Shown here one piece after another: positions 28,490 through 37,800 of a stretch of DNA of 64,000 bases. Origin of the DNA: JANPIX01 sp031425195 (lineage in GTDB: Bacteria > Pseudomonadota > Alphaproteobacteria > Rhodobacterales > Rhodobacteraceae). The position numbers and the translations under genes were made by a program. Position 1 is the first letter of the stretch; every line of letters starts with the position of its first letter. Where the stretch lies: the NCBI GenBank assembly GCA_031425195.1, contig JANPIX010000017.1, positions 164,868 through 228,867 on the forward strand. The letters are read 5' to 3'. The notes below the pieces were generated by a model. That model saw only the letters and a program-made list of their open reading frames with translations. It was not told where the DNA came from and made no database searches.

Positions 28490-28582
28490 CCCCAAACCCC
28501 TGACGCAGCGGCATTTTTGGGATTCACAAAGCCGTGGCCCTGTGCCATGATTCGGCACCGCCCCCATGAAACGAGGGGCGGA

Positions 28583-28900
28583 ATGGCAAAGGCAGAGATG
28601 ACACGTCACCGCGCACGACCGGCCTTGGGGGGAATTCTGGTGCTTTGCGCCGTGTTCCTGATTGACGCCTATTTCGTCTTTTCGGCTGTTCAGGGTGACA
28701 ACGGCGTGTTCCGGCGCGTCCAGATCATGGCCGAGGCGGACATCCTGCAAGACGAACGGGACAGGCTGGCGATGGAACTTGCCGGAATGAAAAACAAGAC
28801 CAGCCGCCTATCGGACGAATATCTTGATCTTGATCTGCTGGACGAACAGGCCCGCGATATTCTGGGTTATGTGCGCGCCGACGAGATTGTCATCCAATAG
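28583..28900 (+). CDS. ftsB: Septum formation initiator FtsB/DivIC-type protein
   Basis: A 105-residue bitopic protein: one transmembrane helix (LGGILVLCAVFLIDAYFVF), then a heptad-rich coiled coil (MAEADILQDERDRLAMEL) in the periplasm. FtsB links FtsL and FtsQ in the divisome. AGGGGCGG precedes the ATG at 28583; a second ATG six codons in is possible. The position between fba and, further on, pdhA is common in Rhodobacterales. Confidence 0.85.
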   Translation: MAKAEMTRHRARPALGGILVLCAVFLIDAYFVFSAVQGDNGVFRRVQIMAEADILQDERDRLAMELAGMKNKTSRLSDEYLDLDLLDEQARDILGYVRADEIVIQ

Positions 28901-28915
28901 GCGCGCCGCCGAGGA

Positions 28916-29671
28916 TCAACGCGGCGTGTTGTTCACCATCCCGAACACTTTGTCATAGGTTCCCGCAGCTTCGGCCTGCCGCAACCGCCCCACCCTTTGC
29001 ACGCAGACTTCGTCCGGTGTGGGCTCAGTCTGAAGCAAACCCATCGTTTCAGTGATGAACTCATCCAGCGGCATGGCATTCGGGTTTGTTCTGCTTCCCG
29101 GCATCAGATCGGTCTGGACGGCGGGGGGCGCAATTTCGATTACCCGGGTTCCGGTGTCGCGCAACTGATGGCGCAGGCTTTGGGTCCAGGAATGGATGGC
29201 AGCCTTGGTTGCACTGTAGGTTGGCGTGATGGCGAGCGGCACAAAAGCAAGCCCTGAGGAAACCGTCATGATGGCCGACCCCGGTTTGCCAAGCATATGC
29301 GGCAGCAGGGCGTGGGTCAGGCGGATGGGCCCCAGCAGGTTCGTCGCAATGGTATCTTCGGCAATCTGCAGGTCTGACGGCGTGGCCGACAGTTGCTCGG
29401 CCTGCATGATTCCCGCGTTGTGAACCACCATGTTGAGTGCAGGATGCTGCGCGGTGACCATCTTTGCGAAATCGGCCACGGCCGCTGCATCGGCCATATC
29501 CAGAACATAACCCGTCATTCCCGGATGGGCCGAAGTGATCTGTTGCAGCAAAACCTGCCGGCGGCCTGCAATGATCACATGCCCGCCCAACGCGTGAAAA
29601 GCGCGGGCCAATTCCAGACCAATCCCAGCCGTCCCCCCCGTCACAAGAATAGTCTGATCCTTAAAGTTCAT
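28916..29671 (-). CDS. Short-chain dehydrogenase (DltE-like)
   Basis: A 251-residue SDR with cofactor motif TGGTAGIG, NAG motif VVHNAGIM and catalytic YSATK. It groups by eye with DltE/YbbO-type oxidoreductases acting on unknown carbonyl substrates. The ATG at 29671 has AAGGAAAG in front of it on the minus strand; an upstream ATG at 29692 is less well placed. It faces an HxlR-type regulator across 103 bases, which suggests that regulator controls it. Confidence 0.85.
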   Translation of the reverse strand: MNFKDQTILVTGGTAGIGLELARAFHALGGHVIIAGRRQVLLQQITSAHPGMTGYVLDMADAAAVADFAKMVTAQHPALNMVVHNAGIMQAEQLSATPSDLQIAEDTIATNLLGPIRLTHALLPHMLGKPGSAIMTVSSGLAFVPLAITPTYSATKAAIHSWTQSLRHQLRDTGTRVIEIAPPAVQTDLMPGSRTNPNAMPLDEFITETMGLLQTEPTPDEVCVQRVGRLRQAEAAGTYDKVFGMVNNTPR

Positions 29672-29774
29672 GGGCTTTCCTTTTCTGATCATGATGTCTC
29701 GACTTATCTGCGATCCGGCACTCTAATGGAAAGAAGGCACCCAAAAGATTTATACGCACCTGAAAGAGAGTGTG

Positions 29775-30176
29775 ATGACCAAGGCAGCACCTGTCGCACT
29801 GTCCAGCGATCCCATGATAAAGGATGTTGACCCCCGCCTGAACGCCTTGGTGATGGAATTGATCGGTCGCATCGCCGACAAGTGGACGATGGTCATTCTG
29901 GAACTTCTGGCCGAACAGGGCGAATTGCGGTTCACGCAAATTGGTCGCGGCGTGCCGGGCATCAGTCAGAAGATGCTGACGCAAACCCTGCGCCAGATGG
30001 AACGCGACGGCCTTGTCGTGCGCACGGTTCACGCTGTGGTGCCACCCCGGGTCGACTACCGCCTGACTGACCTTGGCGGTGGTCTTGGCGCTGCCTTCTG
30101 CGGGGTCTGGACCTGGGCGGAAGAGCATCTGCCACACATCGATGCCGCCCGCGCCGCCTATGACAAACGCGGATAG
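29775..30176 (+). CDS. HxlR-family transcriptional regulator
   Basis: A 133-residue winged-helix protein. The HxlR hallmark KWTMVILELLAEQGELRFTQI is followed by GISQKMLTQTLRQMERDGLV. Such regulators often sense electrophiles or aromatic carbonyls and control the adjacent divergent gene, here the SDR. An upstream in-frame GTG at 29772 adjoins the ATG. It lacks the conserved N-terminal cysteine of the YodB/QorR type, so the signal is unknown. Confidence 0.88.
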   Translation: MTKAAPVALSSDPMIKDVDPRLNALVMELIGRIADKWTMVILELLAEQGELRFTQIGRGVPGISQKMLTQTLRQMERDGLVVRTVHAVVPPRVDYRLTDLGGGLGAAFCGVWTWAEEHLPHIDAARAAYDKRG

Positions 30177-30241
30177 GGCAGGCCTTTGCCAGCCCGCCAA
30201 AAAGCCACTCGCCCTTGTTTCTTCGATGTTGTAAGAATAGT

Positions 30242-30256
30242 TTAGTATTGAACTAA
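30242..30256 (+). promoter_or_regulatory. Palindrome upstream of pdhA
   Basis: TTAGT-ATTGA-ACTAA is an exact inverted repeat 28 bases ahead of the pdhA start, in an AT-rich spot that probably includes the promoter. It could bind a regulator of pyruvate dehydrogenase; the regulator is unknown. Confidence 0.35.
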
Positions 30257-30283
30257 CTTCCAACCGTGGGGGAGCCTTCAGAG

Positions 30284-31273
30284 ATGGCGATCAAGAATGC
30301 CGACGCGAAGCCGAATGTTTCGCGCGACGAGCTATTGAAATACTACCGCGAAATGCTCCTGATCCGACGGTTCGAGGAAAAGGCCGGTCAGTTGTATGGC
30401 ATGGGCCTGATCGGCGGCTTCTGCCACCTTTACATCGGACAAGAGGCTGTCGTGGTCGGGCTGGAGGCTGCGGCCAAGGATGGCGACAAACGCCTGACAA
30501 GCTACCGCGACCATGGCCATATGCTCGCCTGCGGGATGGACCCCAAGGGTGTGATGGCCGAACTGACGGGCCGCATCGGGGGCTATTCCAAGGGCAAGGG
30601 TGGCTCCATGCACATGTTCTCCAAGGAAAAGCATTTCTACGGCGGTCATGGCATCGTCGGCGCACAGGTGCCGCTGGGCGCCGGGCTTGCCTTTGCCGAC
30701 AAGTACAAGGGCAATGACAACGTCACCTTCACCTATTTCGGCGACGGCGCGGCCAACCAGGGGCAGGTGTACGAGACTTACAACATGGCCGAACTCTGGA
30801 ACCTGCCCGTCGTGTTCGTCATCGAAAACAACCAGTATGCCATGGGCACCTCGGTCAAACGGTCAACCAAAAGCCCGTCGCTGTGGGAACGCGGTGCCGC
30901 CTACGGGATAAAGGGCGAGGCGGTTGACGGCATGGATGTGCTGGCGGTCAAGGCTGCGGGCGAAAAGGCGGTTGCCGCCTGCCGCGCCGGACAAGGCCCC
31001 TACATCCTTGAAATGATGACCTACCGCTACCGTGGCCATTCGATGAGCGACCCGGCAAAATACCGCACGCGCGAAGAAGTCGAAAAGATGAAAACCGAAA
31101 AAGACGCCATCGAACATGTGCGCGACCTCTTGTTGAACGCAGGTCTTGCCACGGACGACGACCTCAAGGTGATCGACCGGGACATCAAGGCCATCGTGAA
31201 CGAAAGCGCCGAATTCGCCAAAGACAGCCCCGAGCCGGACGTGTCCGAGCTTTGGACCGACATTTACGCCTGA
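30284..31273 (+). CDS. pdhA: Pyruvate dehydrogenase E1 component, alpha subunit
   Basis: A 329-residue thiamine diphosphate-dependent subunit. The ThDP motif is visible as GDGAANQGQVYETYNMA followed by ENNQYAMGTS, and the phosphorylation-loop-like YRGHSMSDP follows. With PdhB it decarboxylates pyruvate and passes the acetyl group to the lipoyl domains. The start ATG at 30284 lies ten bases after GGGGGAG. pdhB follows after 12 bases. Confidence 0.96.
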   Translation: MAIKNADAKPNVSRDELLKYYREMLLIRRFEEKAGQLYGMGLIGGFCHLYIGQEAVVVGLEAAAKDGDKRLTSYRDHGHMLACGMDPKGVMAELTGRIGGYSKGKGGSMHMFSKEKHFYGGHGIVGAQVPLGAGLAFADKYKGNDNVTFTYFGDGAANQGQVYETYNMAELWNLPVVFVIENNQYAMGTSVKRSTKSPSLWERGAAYGIKGEAVDGMDVLAVKAAGEKAVAACRAGQGPYILEMMTYRYRGHSMSDPAKYRTREEVEKMKTEKDAIEHVRDLLLNAGLATDDDLKVIDRDIKAIVNESAEFAKDSPEPDVSELWTDIYA

Positions 31274-31285
31274 GGGGGACATACC

Positions 31286-32659
31286 ATGGCAATCCAGATC
31301 CTGATGCCCGCTTTGTCACCCACGATGGAAGAGGGGACGCTGGCCAAATGGCTGGTCAAAGAAGGCGATACCGTCAAATCCGGCCAGATTCTGGCCGAGA
31401 TTGAAACCGACAAGGCCACGATGGAATTCGAGGCGGTCGATGAAGGCGTGATCGGCAAATTGCTGGTCGCCGAGGGCACGGCGGGCGTCAAGGTGAACAC
31501 TGCGATTGCCGTTCTTGTCGAGGCCGGCGAATCTGCCGACGCCGCCCCCTCGACCGAAGCGCCGGTGGCCCGCGCTGCGACCGCAACCAAGGTCGTGGAA
31601 AGCAAGGTCGGCGGCACACCAGATATGCTCGAAGCGGTCAAACCCGCCGCATCGCCAGACTGGCCCGCAGGTACAGCGATGAAATCCATGACCGTCCGCG
31701 AGGCCCTGCGTGAGGCGATGGCGGAAGAAATGCGCGCCGATCCCAACGTCTTTCTGATGGGGGAAGAAGTTGGCGAATACCAAGGGGCTTACAAGATCAG
31801 TCAGGGCCTGCTTGACGAATTCGGCCCGAAACGCGTGGTCGACACGCCGATCACCGAACACGGCTTTGCGGGCATCGCCGTCGGCGCGTCCTGGGGCGGG
31901 TTGCGGCCCATCCTTGAATTCATGACCTTCAACTTTGCCATGCAGGCCATCGACCACATCATCAACTCTGCGGCCAAGACGCTGTACATGTCGGGTGGAC
32001 AGATGGGCAGTCCCATCGTGTTCCGTGGTCCGAACGGCGCCGCCGCGCGCGTGGGCGCGCAGCACAGTCAGGATTATTCCGCTTGGTACGCCGCCATTCC
32101 GGGCATCCGCGTCGTGGTGCCCTACTCCGCCTCGGATGCCAAGGGGCTGCTGAAACAGGCGATCCGTGATCCGAACCCGGTGATCTTTCTGGAAAACGAA
32201 ATCCTGTACGGCAAAACGTTCGAAGTGCCCGTGCTCGACAATTTTACCATTCCCTTCGGCAAAGCGCGGATCTGGCGCGAAGGTACTGATGTGACGATTG
32301 TCAGCTTTGGCATCGGCATGACCTATGCACTCGAGGCAGCAGACAAACTCGCCGCCGACGGGATCAGCGCCGAGGTGATCGATCTGCGCACCCTGCGCCC
32401 CATCGACTATGACACCGTGCTGGCCTCGGTGATGAAGACGAACCGCTGCGTGACAGTCGAAGAAGGCTTCCCCGTCGGGGCTATCGGCAACCACCTCGGG
32501 TCCGTTATCATGCAGCGCGCGTTCGACTATCTGGATGCCCCGGTGATCAGCCTGACGGGCAAGGACGTGCCCATGCCCTATGCGGCGAACCTTGAAAAAC
32601 TTGCATTGGTGACGACCGCCGAAGTGGTCGAGGCCGTGAAATCCGTCTGCTATCGGTGA
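31286..32659 (+). CDS. pdhB: Pyruvate dehydrogenase E1 component, beta subunit, with lipoyl domain
   Basis: A 457-residue protein. An N-terminal lipoyl domain (lysine in ETDKATMEFEAVD, about residues 1-80) and an Ala/Pro-rich linker precede the transketolase-like beta subunit (MTVREALREAMAEEM, FMGEEVGEYQGAYK shape, TVEEGFPVGAIG). A lipoyl domain fused to E1 beta is characteristic of alphaproteobacteria. It forms the E1 heterotetramer with PdhA. It ends eight bases before pdhC, one operon. Confidence 0.96.
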   Translation: MAIQILMPALSPTMEEGTLAKWLVKEGDTVKSGQILAEIETDKATMEFEAVDEGVIGKLLVAEGTAGVKVNTAIAVLVEAGESADAAPSTEAPVARAATATKVVESKVGGTPDMLEAVKPAASPDWPAGTAMKSMTVREALREAMAEEMRADPNVFLMGEEVGEYQGAYKISQGLLDEFGPKRVVDTPITEHGFAGIAVGASWGGLRPILEFMTFNFAMQAIDHIINSAAKTLYMSGGQMGSPIVFRGPNGAAARVGAQHSQDYSAWYAAIPGIRVVVPYSASDAKGLLKQAIRDPNPVIFLENEILYGKTFEVPVLDNFTIPFGKARIWREGTDVTIVSFGIGMTYALEAADKLAADGISAEVIDLRTLRPIDYDTVLASVMKTNRCVTVEEGFPVGAIGNHLGSVIMQRAFDYLDAPVISLTGKDVPMPYAANLEKLALVTTAEVVEAVKSVCYR

Positions 32660-32667
32660 GGTGAGCT

Positions 32668-33966
32668 ATGGCGATCGAAATTCTCATGCCGGCCCTTTCC
32701 CCCACGATGGAAGAGGGGACACTGGCCAAATGGCTGGTCAAGGAAGGCGACACCGTCAAATCCGGTCAGGTGATGGCCGAGATCGAAACTGACAAGGCCA
32801 CGATGGAATTCGAAGCCGTCGATGAAGGGATCGTCGGCAAGATTCTGGTGGCCGAAGGCACGGCGGGCGTGAAGGTGAACACCCCTATCGCCACGATCCT
32901 TATCGATGGGGAAAGCGCAGATGCGGCACCTGCCGCGCCCAAACCCACCGCACCAGCGGCCCCCGCACCAGTAGCGGCCCCTGCCCCGGTGGCTGCCGTT
33001 GCAGCGCCACCCGCACTCGCCAAGACCGGCGGCGCGCGTGTCTTCGCGTCCCCCCTCGCGCGGCGAATTGCGGCGGACAAGGGGCTTGATCTGTCACAGA
33101 TCGCAGGCTCCGGTCCGCATGGCCGCATCGTCAAGGCCGATGTTCAGGATGCAAACCCGGCACAGGTGGCTGCACCCGCACCGGCCACCGCCAACCCATC
33201 CGCCGCCCCGACTGCGGCACCCGCAATGGCGCAAGGCGCAACGGCGGATACCGTCAAGAAGATGTTTGCCGACCGCGAGTTCGAAGAAATCACACTCGAC
33301 GGGATGCGCAAGACCATCGCCGCCCGCCTGACCGAGGCAAAACAGACCATCCCGCATTTCTATCTGCGCCGGTCGGTGGAACTCGATGCCCTGCTCGCTT
33401 TCCGCGAAACCCTGAACAAGGGACTGGAATCGCGCGGCGTGAAATTGTCGGTCAATGACTTCATCATCAAGGCCTGCGCATTGGCCCTGCAAACCGTGCC
33501 CAATGCCAATGCCGTCTGGGCAGGTGACCGTATCCTGCGCCTGAAACCGTCGGATGTCGCGGTTGCCGTCGCCATCGAGAATGGCCTGTTCACCCCAGTC
33601 TTGCGCGATGCGCACCTGAAAACCCTGTCTGCCCTGTCAGCCGAGATGAAGGATCTGGCCGCCCGCGCCAAGACGCGCAAGCTTGCGCCACATGAATATC
33701 AGGGGGGAAGTTTCGCGATTTCCAATCTGGGCATGATGGGGATCGAAAACTTCGATGCCGTCATCAACCCGCCGCACGGGTCCATTCTGGCGGTCGGCGC
33801 TGGCTTGAAAAAGCCGGTCGTGAAGAAGGATGGCACGGTTGGTGTGGCGACGTTGATGTCCATGACCCTGTCGGTCGATCACCGCGTGATTGACGGGGCG
33901 CTTGGCGCGGATTTCCTGAAGGCTATCGTCGAAAACCTTGAAAACCCGGTCGCCATGCTCGCCTGA
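32668..33966 (+). CDS. pdhC: Pyruvate dehydrogenase E2, dihydrolipoyl acetyltransferase
   Basis: A 432-residue core subunit. One lipoyl domain (same ETDKATMEFEAVD core as PdhB), an Ala/Pro linker, the E3-binding domain (ASPLARRIAADKGLDLSQI, then GSGPHGRIVKADV) and the catalytic domain ending with the active-site SVDHRVIDGALGADFL. It transfers acetyl to CoA. The lipoyl domains of pdhB and pdhC are nearly identical at the DNA level over the first 200 bases, pointing to gene conversion or recent copying. Confidence 0.96.
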   Translation: MAIEILMPALSPTMEEGTLAKWLVKEGDTVKSGQVMAEIETDKATMEFEAVDEGIVGKILVAEGTAGVKVNTPIATILIDGESADAAPAAPKPTAPAAPAPVAAPAPVAAVAAPPALAKTGGARVFASPLARRIAADKGLDLSQIAGSGPHGRIVKADVQDANPAQVAAPAPATANPSAAPTAAPAMAQGATADTVKKMFADREFEEITLDGMRKTIAARLTEAKQTIPHFYLRRSVELDALLAFRETLNKGLESRGVKLSVNDFIIKACALALQTVPNANAVWAGDRILRLKPSDVAVAVAIENGLFTPVLRDAHLKTLSALSAEMKDLAARAKTRKLAPHEYQGGSFAISNLGMMGIENFDAVINPPHGSILAVGAGLKKPVVKKDGTVGVATLMSMTLSVDHRVIDGALGADFLKAIVENLENPVAMLA

Positions 33967-33974
33967 CAATGAAA

Positions 33975-34007
33975 AAGGGCGCCCGTCGCAGGGCGCCCTT
34001 GTTGTCA
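33975..34007. terminator. Terminator hairpin between pdhC and cysE
   Basis: Ten-bp stem AAGGGCGCCC / GGGCGCCCTT with loop GTCGCA. A TTGTTGTC tail serves pdhC, and on the minus strand TTTTTCATTG follows for cysE, so it may work both ways. Confidence 0.85.
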
Positions 34008-34814
34008 GATTTCGCCGGCGATCAACTGATCCATCGTCACCGAAGGCTGTGAACAACCCGCCTCGCCAATCACCTTGGCCGGAACGCCGGCAACCGTGGT
34101 GTTATGGGGCACGTCGTGCAGCACCACCGACCCTGCGGCAATGCGGCTGCAATGGCCGATGTGAATGTTGCCCAGAACCTTGGCCCCCGCACCGATCATC
34201 ACCCCGTCCCCGATCTTGGGATGGCGATCACCGTCTTCCTTGCCCGTCCCCCCCAGCGTTACCGAATGCAGCATCGAGACGTTGTCGCCCACCACCGCAG
34301 TTTCGCCGATCACGATGGAATGGGCATGGTCGATCATGATCCCGCGCCCGACCCGGGCGGCCGGGTGAATATCAACACCGAACACCTCGCTCACCCGCAT
34401 CTGCACGAAATAGGCAAGATCGATCCGTCCCTGCTGCCACAGCCAATGCCCGACACGGTAGGCTTGCACCGCCTGATAGCCCTTGAAGAACAGGACCGGC
34501 TGCAAGAACCGGTGGCAGGCCGGATCGCGATCAAACACCGCCATCAGGTCCGCGCGCGCCGCCTGCCCCAGATCAGGGTCGCCGGAATAGGCTTCATCCG
34601 CGATTTCCCGCAGGATCTGTTCGCTCATCTCGCCCGACGCCAGTTTCATCGAAAACCGGTAGGACAGCGCCCGCTCCATCGTCGGATGGTGCAGCAGACT
34701 GGAATGTATAAGTCCGCCCAGCAGGGGTTCCACGCGAATCGCCTCGACAGCTTCGTCGCAGACGCGGTTCCAGACAGGGTCCACGGATGCAAGTTTCACC
34801 TTGATTTCAGCCAT
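34005..34814 (-). CDS. cysE: Serine O-acetyltransferase
   Basis: A 269-residue enzyme making O-acetylserine, the first step of cysteine synthesis. The N-terminal helical SATase domain includes DLMAVFDRDPACHRF; the C-terminal left-handed beta helix has hexapeptide repeats with the catalytic GIMIDHAHSIVIGETAVVGD. AGGAGGTGA precedes the ATG on the minus strand, a near-perfect ribosome binding site. cysE next to the end of the GTA cluster is seen in other Rhodobacterales. Confidence 0.95.
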   Translation of the reverse strand: MAEIKVKLASVDPVWNRVCDEAVEAIRVEPLLGGLIHSSLLHHPTMERALSYRFSMKLASGEMSEQILREIADEAYSGDPDLGQAARADLMAVFDRDPACHRFLQPVLFFKGYQAVQAYRVGHWLWQQGRIDLAYFVQMRVSEVFGVDIHPAARVGRGIMIDHAHSIVIGETAVVGDNVSMLHSVTLGGTGKEDGDRHPKIGDGVMIGAGAKVLGNIHIGHCSRIAAGSVVLHDVPHNTTVAGVPAKVIGEAGCSQPSVTMDQLIAGEI

Positions 34815-34870
34815 GCTTCACCTCCTGCAGGGCCTTATCATAGCATGATGTTCTCCGAAGTCACGGGGGG

Positions 34871-37800
34871 TCAAACAGGCACCTGCATCGCCCGGGACAG
34901 ACCCGGCCCGAAACTTTCCGATATCTGCGCCACTTCAAACGTATATCCCCCGGTGATGCCGTCAGCAGTTCTTTGCGCGTTCGTGTAGGTCCATGCCGGG
35001 CTGTCTACTGTAGCCTCGCGCAGGACGGTGCCGTTCTGCGTGACCCTGACCGAATAGGACTGTGTAACTTCGCCCAGTGGAACCTCGGTGCCGGACCAGC
35101 CATCCCCTTCCACTCGCGTGCGCCGCACCCAGGTGAAAATTTGCCCCCCCGCCACGCCCGATACCCTCAAATGCACGGGCGCATAGGGGCGCAGACCGTT
35201 GCCTTGAAAGGCCAGTTCCGTCTTGACCACAGACCGGTCATTGAATCCACGCGCGGCAATCCCGACGCGGTAGCTGCGCGCCAGACCCCGCGCCTGCGGG
35301 CCAAGCCTGATCTGCCGGGGTGTGGCGTTCAGAAGCACCACATCGCTGCCGACGGGCCAGACCGGCGGCATCAACCCGTCACTGCCCTGTTGCCCCCGCA
35401 GGCGCAGCCGCAGTTCATAGACTTGCGGTGCCACCAGCACCGCCTCCTGAAACTGGAACACTTCCCAACGGTCTGTCGATCCATCGCCGATCGCCATCAC
35501 ATTGGCCCCGTTCAACACGGCCAGTTCTGATGCCGACGACAAAGCGCCCGAAAACAACCGCACGCGAAGCGAGGGCCCCCTATCCCACAACCCAGCCCGC
35601 GCTGATGCCAGTATTGTTTGCGTGCGCCCCATTACCGAGGCTGCTTCGATCCGGCTGTTCAGACTGAAATCCGCCTCACCTATGGCACTCCAGCACGCCA
35701 CGACCCCGGGCCATGGTCGCGCCGACACCGCCAGATGGGGCGCGTGGGGCACCTCCTCTCCGGTCAGCAACGGCAAATCAAGAAACAACGCATGGGTGGG
35801 AAGCGGCGCAAGATACCGGCGCGGTTTCACCAGCAGATCGATGCCGTCCCCCGCCTGATAGACCGCAGGCTCGACCCGCACCGCATCAAGCGTCTGATAT
35901 TCCCGCAGATCTACGCGGTCGATCCGGTAATCCAGACCGCCGACGTTCACCATGTCACCCGCCCCGATATCCCGCATCGACGGCGGCAATGCAAACCGCG
36001 TGGTATCCCGTGCCACCCTTGATTCCGTCAACCAGCGTTCCGCAATTCCCCGCGCTTCCACCCGCGTGAACACAAGTGGCAGTTCCGTCAGTGACACCCC
36101 GAGACTGACATCATCAGGAAAGATCGCCTGCGCCTGACGCCATTCGTAATCGCCATCGGCCCCGACAAACCCGACACGCACCCGGCCCGCCATCTCCGCT
36201 TCGGCGGCGCGCCCGGCTTCCTGCGGGCCATCCAGATCATCGGCCACTGCCATCGTGTCGCGCGCCAAAACACGCTGCGACCGCCTGTCACGCATCGAAA
36301 AGACGATCCGTCCGTCGCGCTCCGCCGCATCAAACCCATAGGCCAGCATCAACGGCTGCAACGCCTGACGCGCCGTCTCGGCATCTTCGCGCCAGAAGCC
36401 TCGTACGATGCCGTAAAGACCCGACACATCAAACGCCGTCAGCCCGGCCCGCGTGCAGATCGCCGCCACCACCGCCGAAAGTGACTGGTTGGTCGCACGC
36501 CCCGTCAGCCAGTGGCCGCGCGGATGATTGCCGCCGTCGCTCCAGATGTCATCGGCATTCGGAAACACCGGGTACGGCCGCGCATCCCAGGTCCAGACAT
36601 GGGCGCGCGACATATCGACCATCGGCCCGCCATAGATCGGCGATGTCGGGTTGGCCGCTGGATCGCCCCAATATTCCGAAAAGGCGCGCAGGTATTGCAT
36701 CTGGATCAGATCATCGCGCCGACCGTCCGAGCCATAGGGCCGCTGTGATTCCGATGATTTCGCGTCGATGAACTTGTTGGGCTGATTGGTGCCCTTGTCC
36801 ATGGCAGGGCAGCCATATTCCGTAAACCAGATGGGCTTTGACCCCGGAACCCACGCTGTTGGCGACACAGATCGCACAGCCCCTTGGCGGTTGTGGTGAA
36901 GTTCGCCCCACCAGTTGCGGATATCCTTGTACCTGAATACCCAAGGCTCGCCAAAGGCACCATCCTCGATCGGACGGCGGCGCTGCCCCGCGCGGCTTTC
37001 GTCTGAATCGTAGTACCAGTCGTACCCCTCGCCCCCGGCGATGTTGGACTTCAGATACGCCAGATCGTGAATCGGCCCACGCCCCGCATCCGCATGGTCG
37101 TCGCCGTCCCGCCAATCTGACAGGGGCATGTAGTTGTCGATGCCGATGAAATCGATCGCCGGGTCAGACCAGAGCGGGTCCAGATGGAAATACACGTTCC
37201 CATCCCGGTGACAGCCAAAGTATTCCGACCAATCCGCCGCGTAGCCAAGTTTGGTGTCCGGCCCCAGTATCGCGCGGACGTCCTGCGCCAGTTGACGCAA
37301 CCGCGTGACGGCGGGAAAACTGTCGCCCGCCCCCCTGATCTGCGTCAGACCGACCATCTCGCTGCCGATGCAGAACGCGTCAACACCCCCCGCCTGGGCG
37401 CAAAGGTTGGCGTAATGCAGGATGAACCGCCGATAGCGCCATTCGGCCGGGCCGGAATAGGTGATTTGCCCCGCCACCACCGAAAAATCGCCGGGCTGTG
37501 CTGTCCCAAAGAAATCCGCCACTTCATCGGCTGCGGCAGCGGACCTGTCGGAACTGCCCGCCTGCCCCGCCGCACGCGCCGTCGTAATGCGCCCGCGCCA
37601 CGGCAGAACCGGCTGGTCCGCGGCCCCACTCCACGGATCGGGCTTCCCGTTCGCGGCAAGCTGCTCCATCAGGATGAACGGATAGAACATAACCGACTTG
37701 CCCGCCTGTCGCAGCGCCTGAATGGCCTCGATCACGGCCGCGTCCGCTGGGGTGCCCCCATAGACCGGATTTCCGCCGCTCTTCGGCACTTCCTGGGCCG

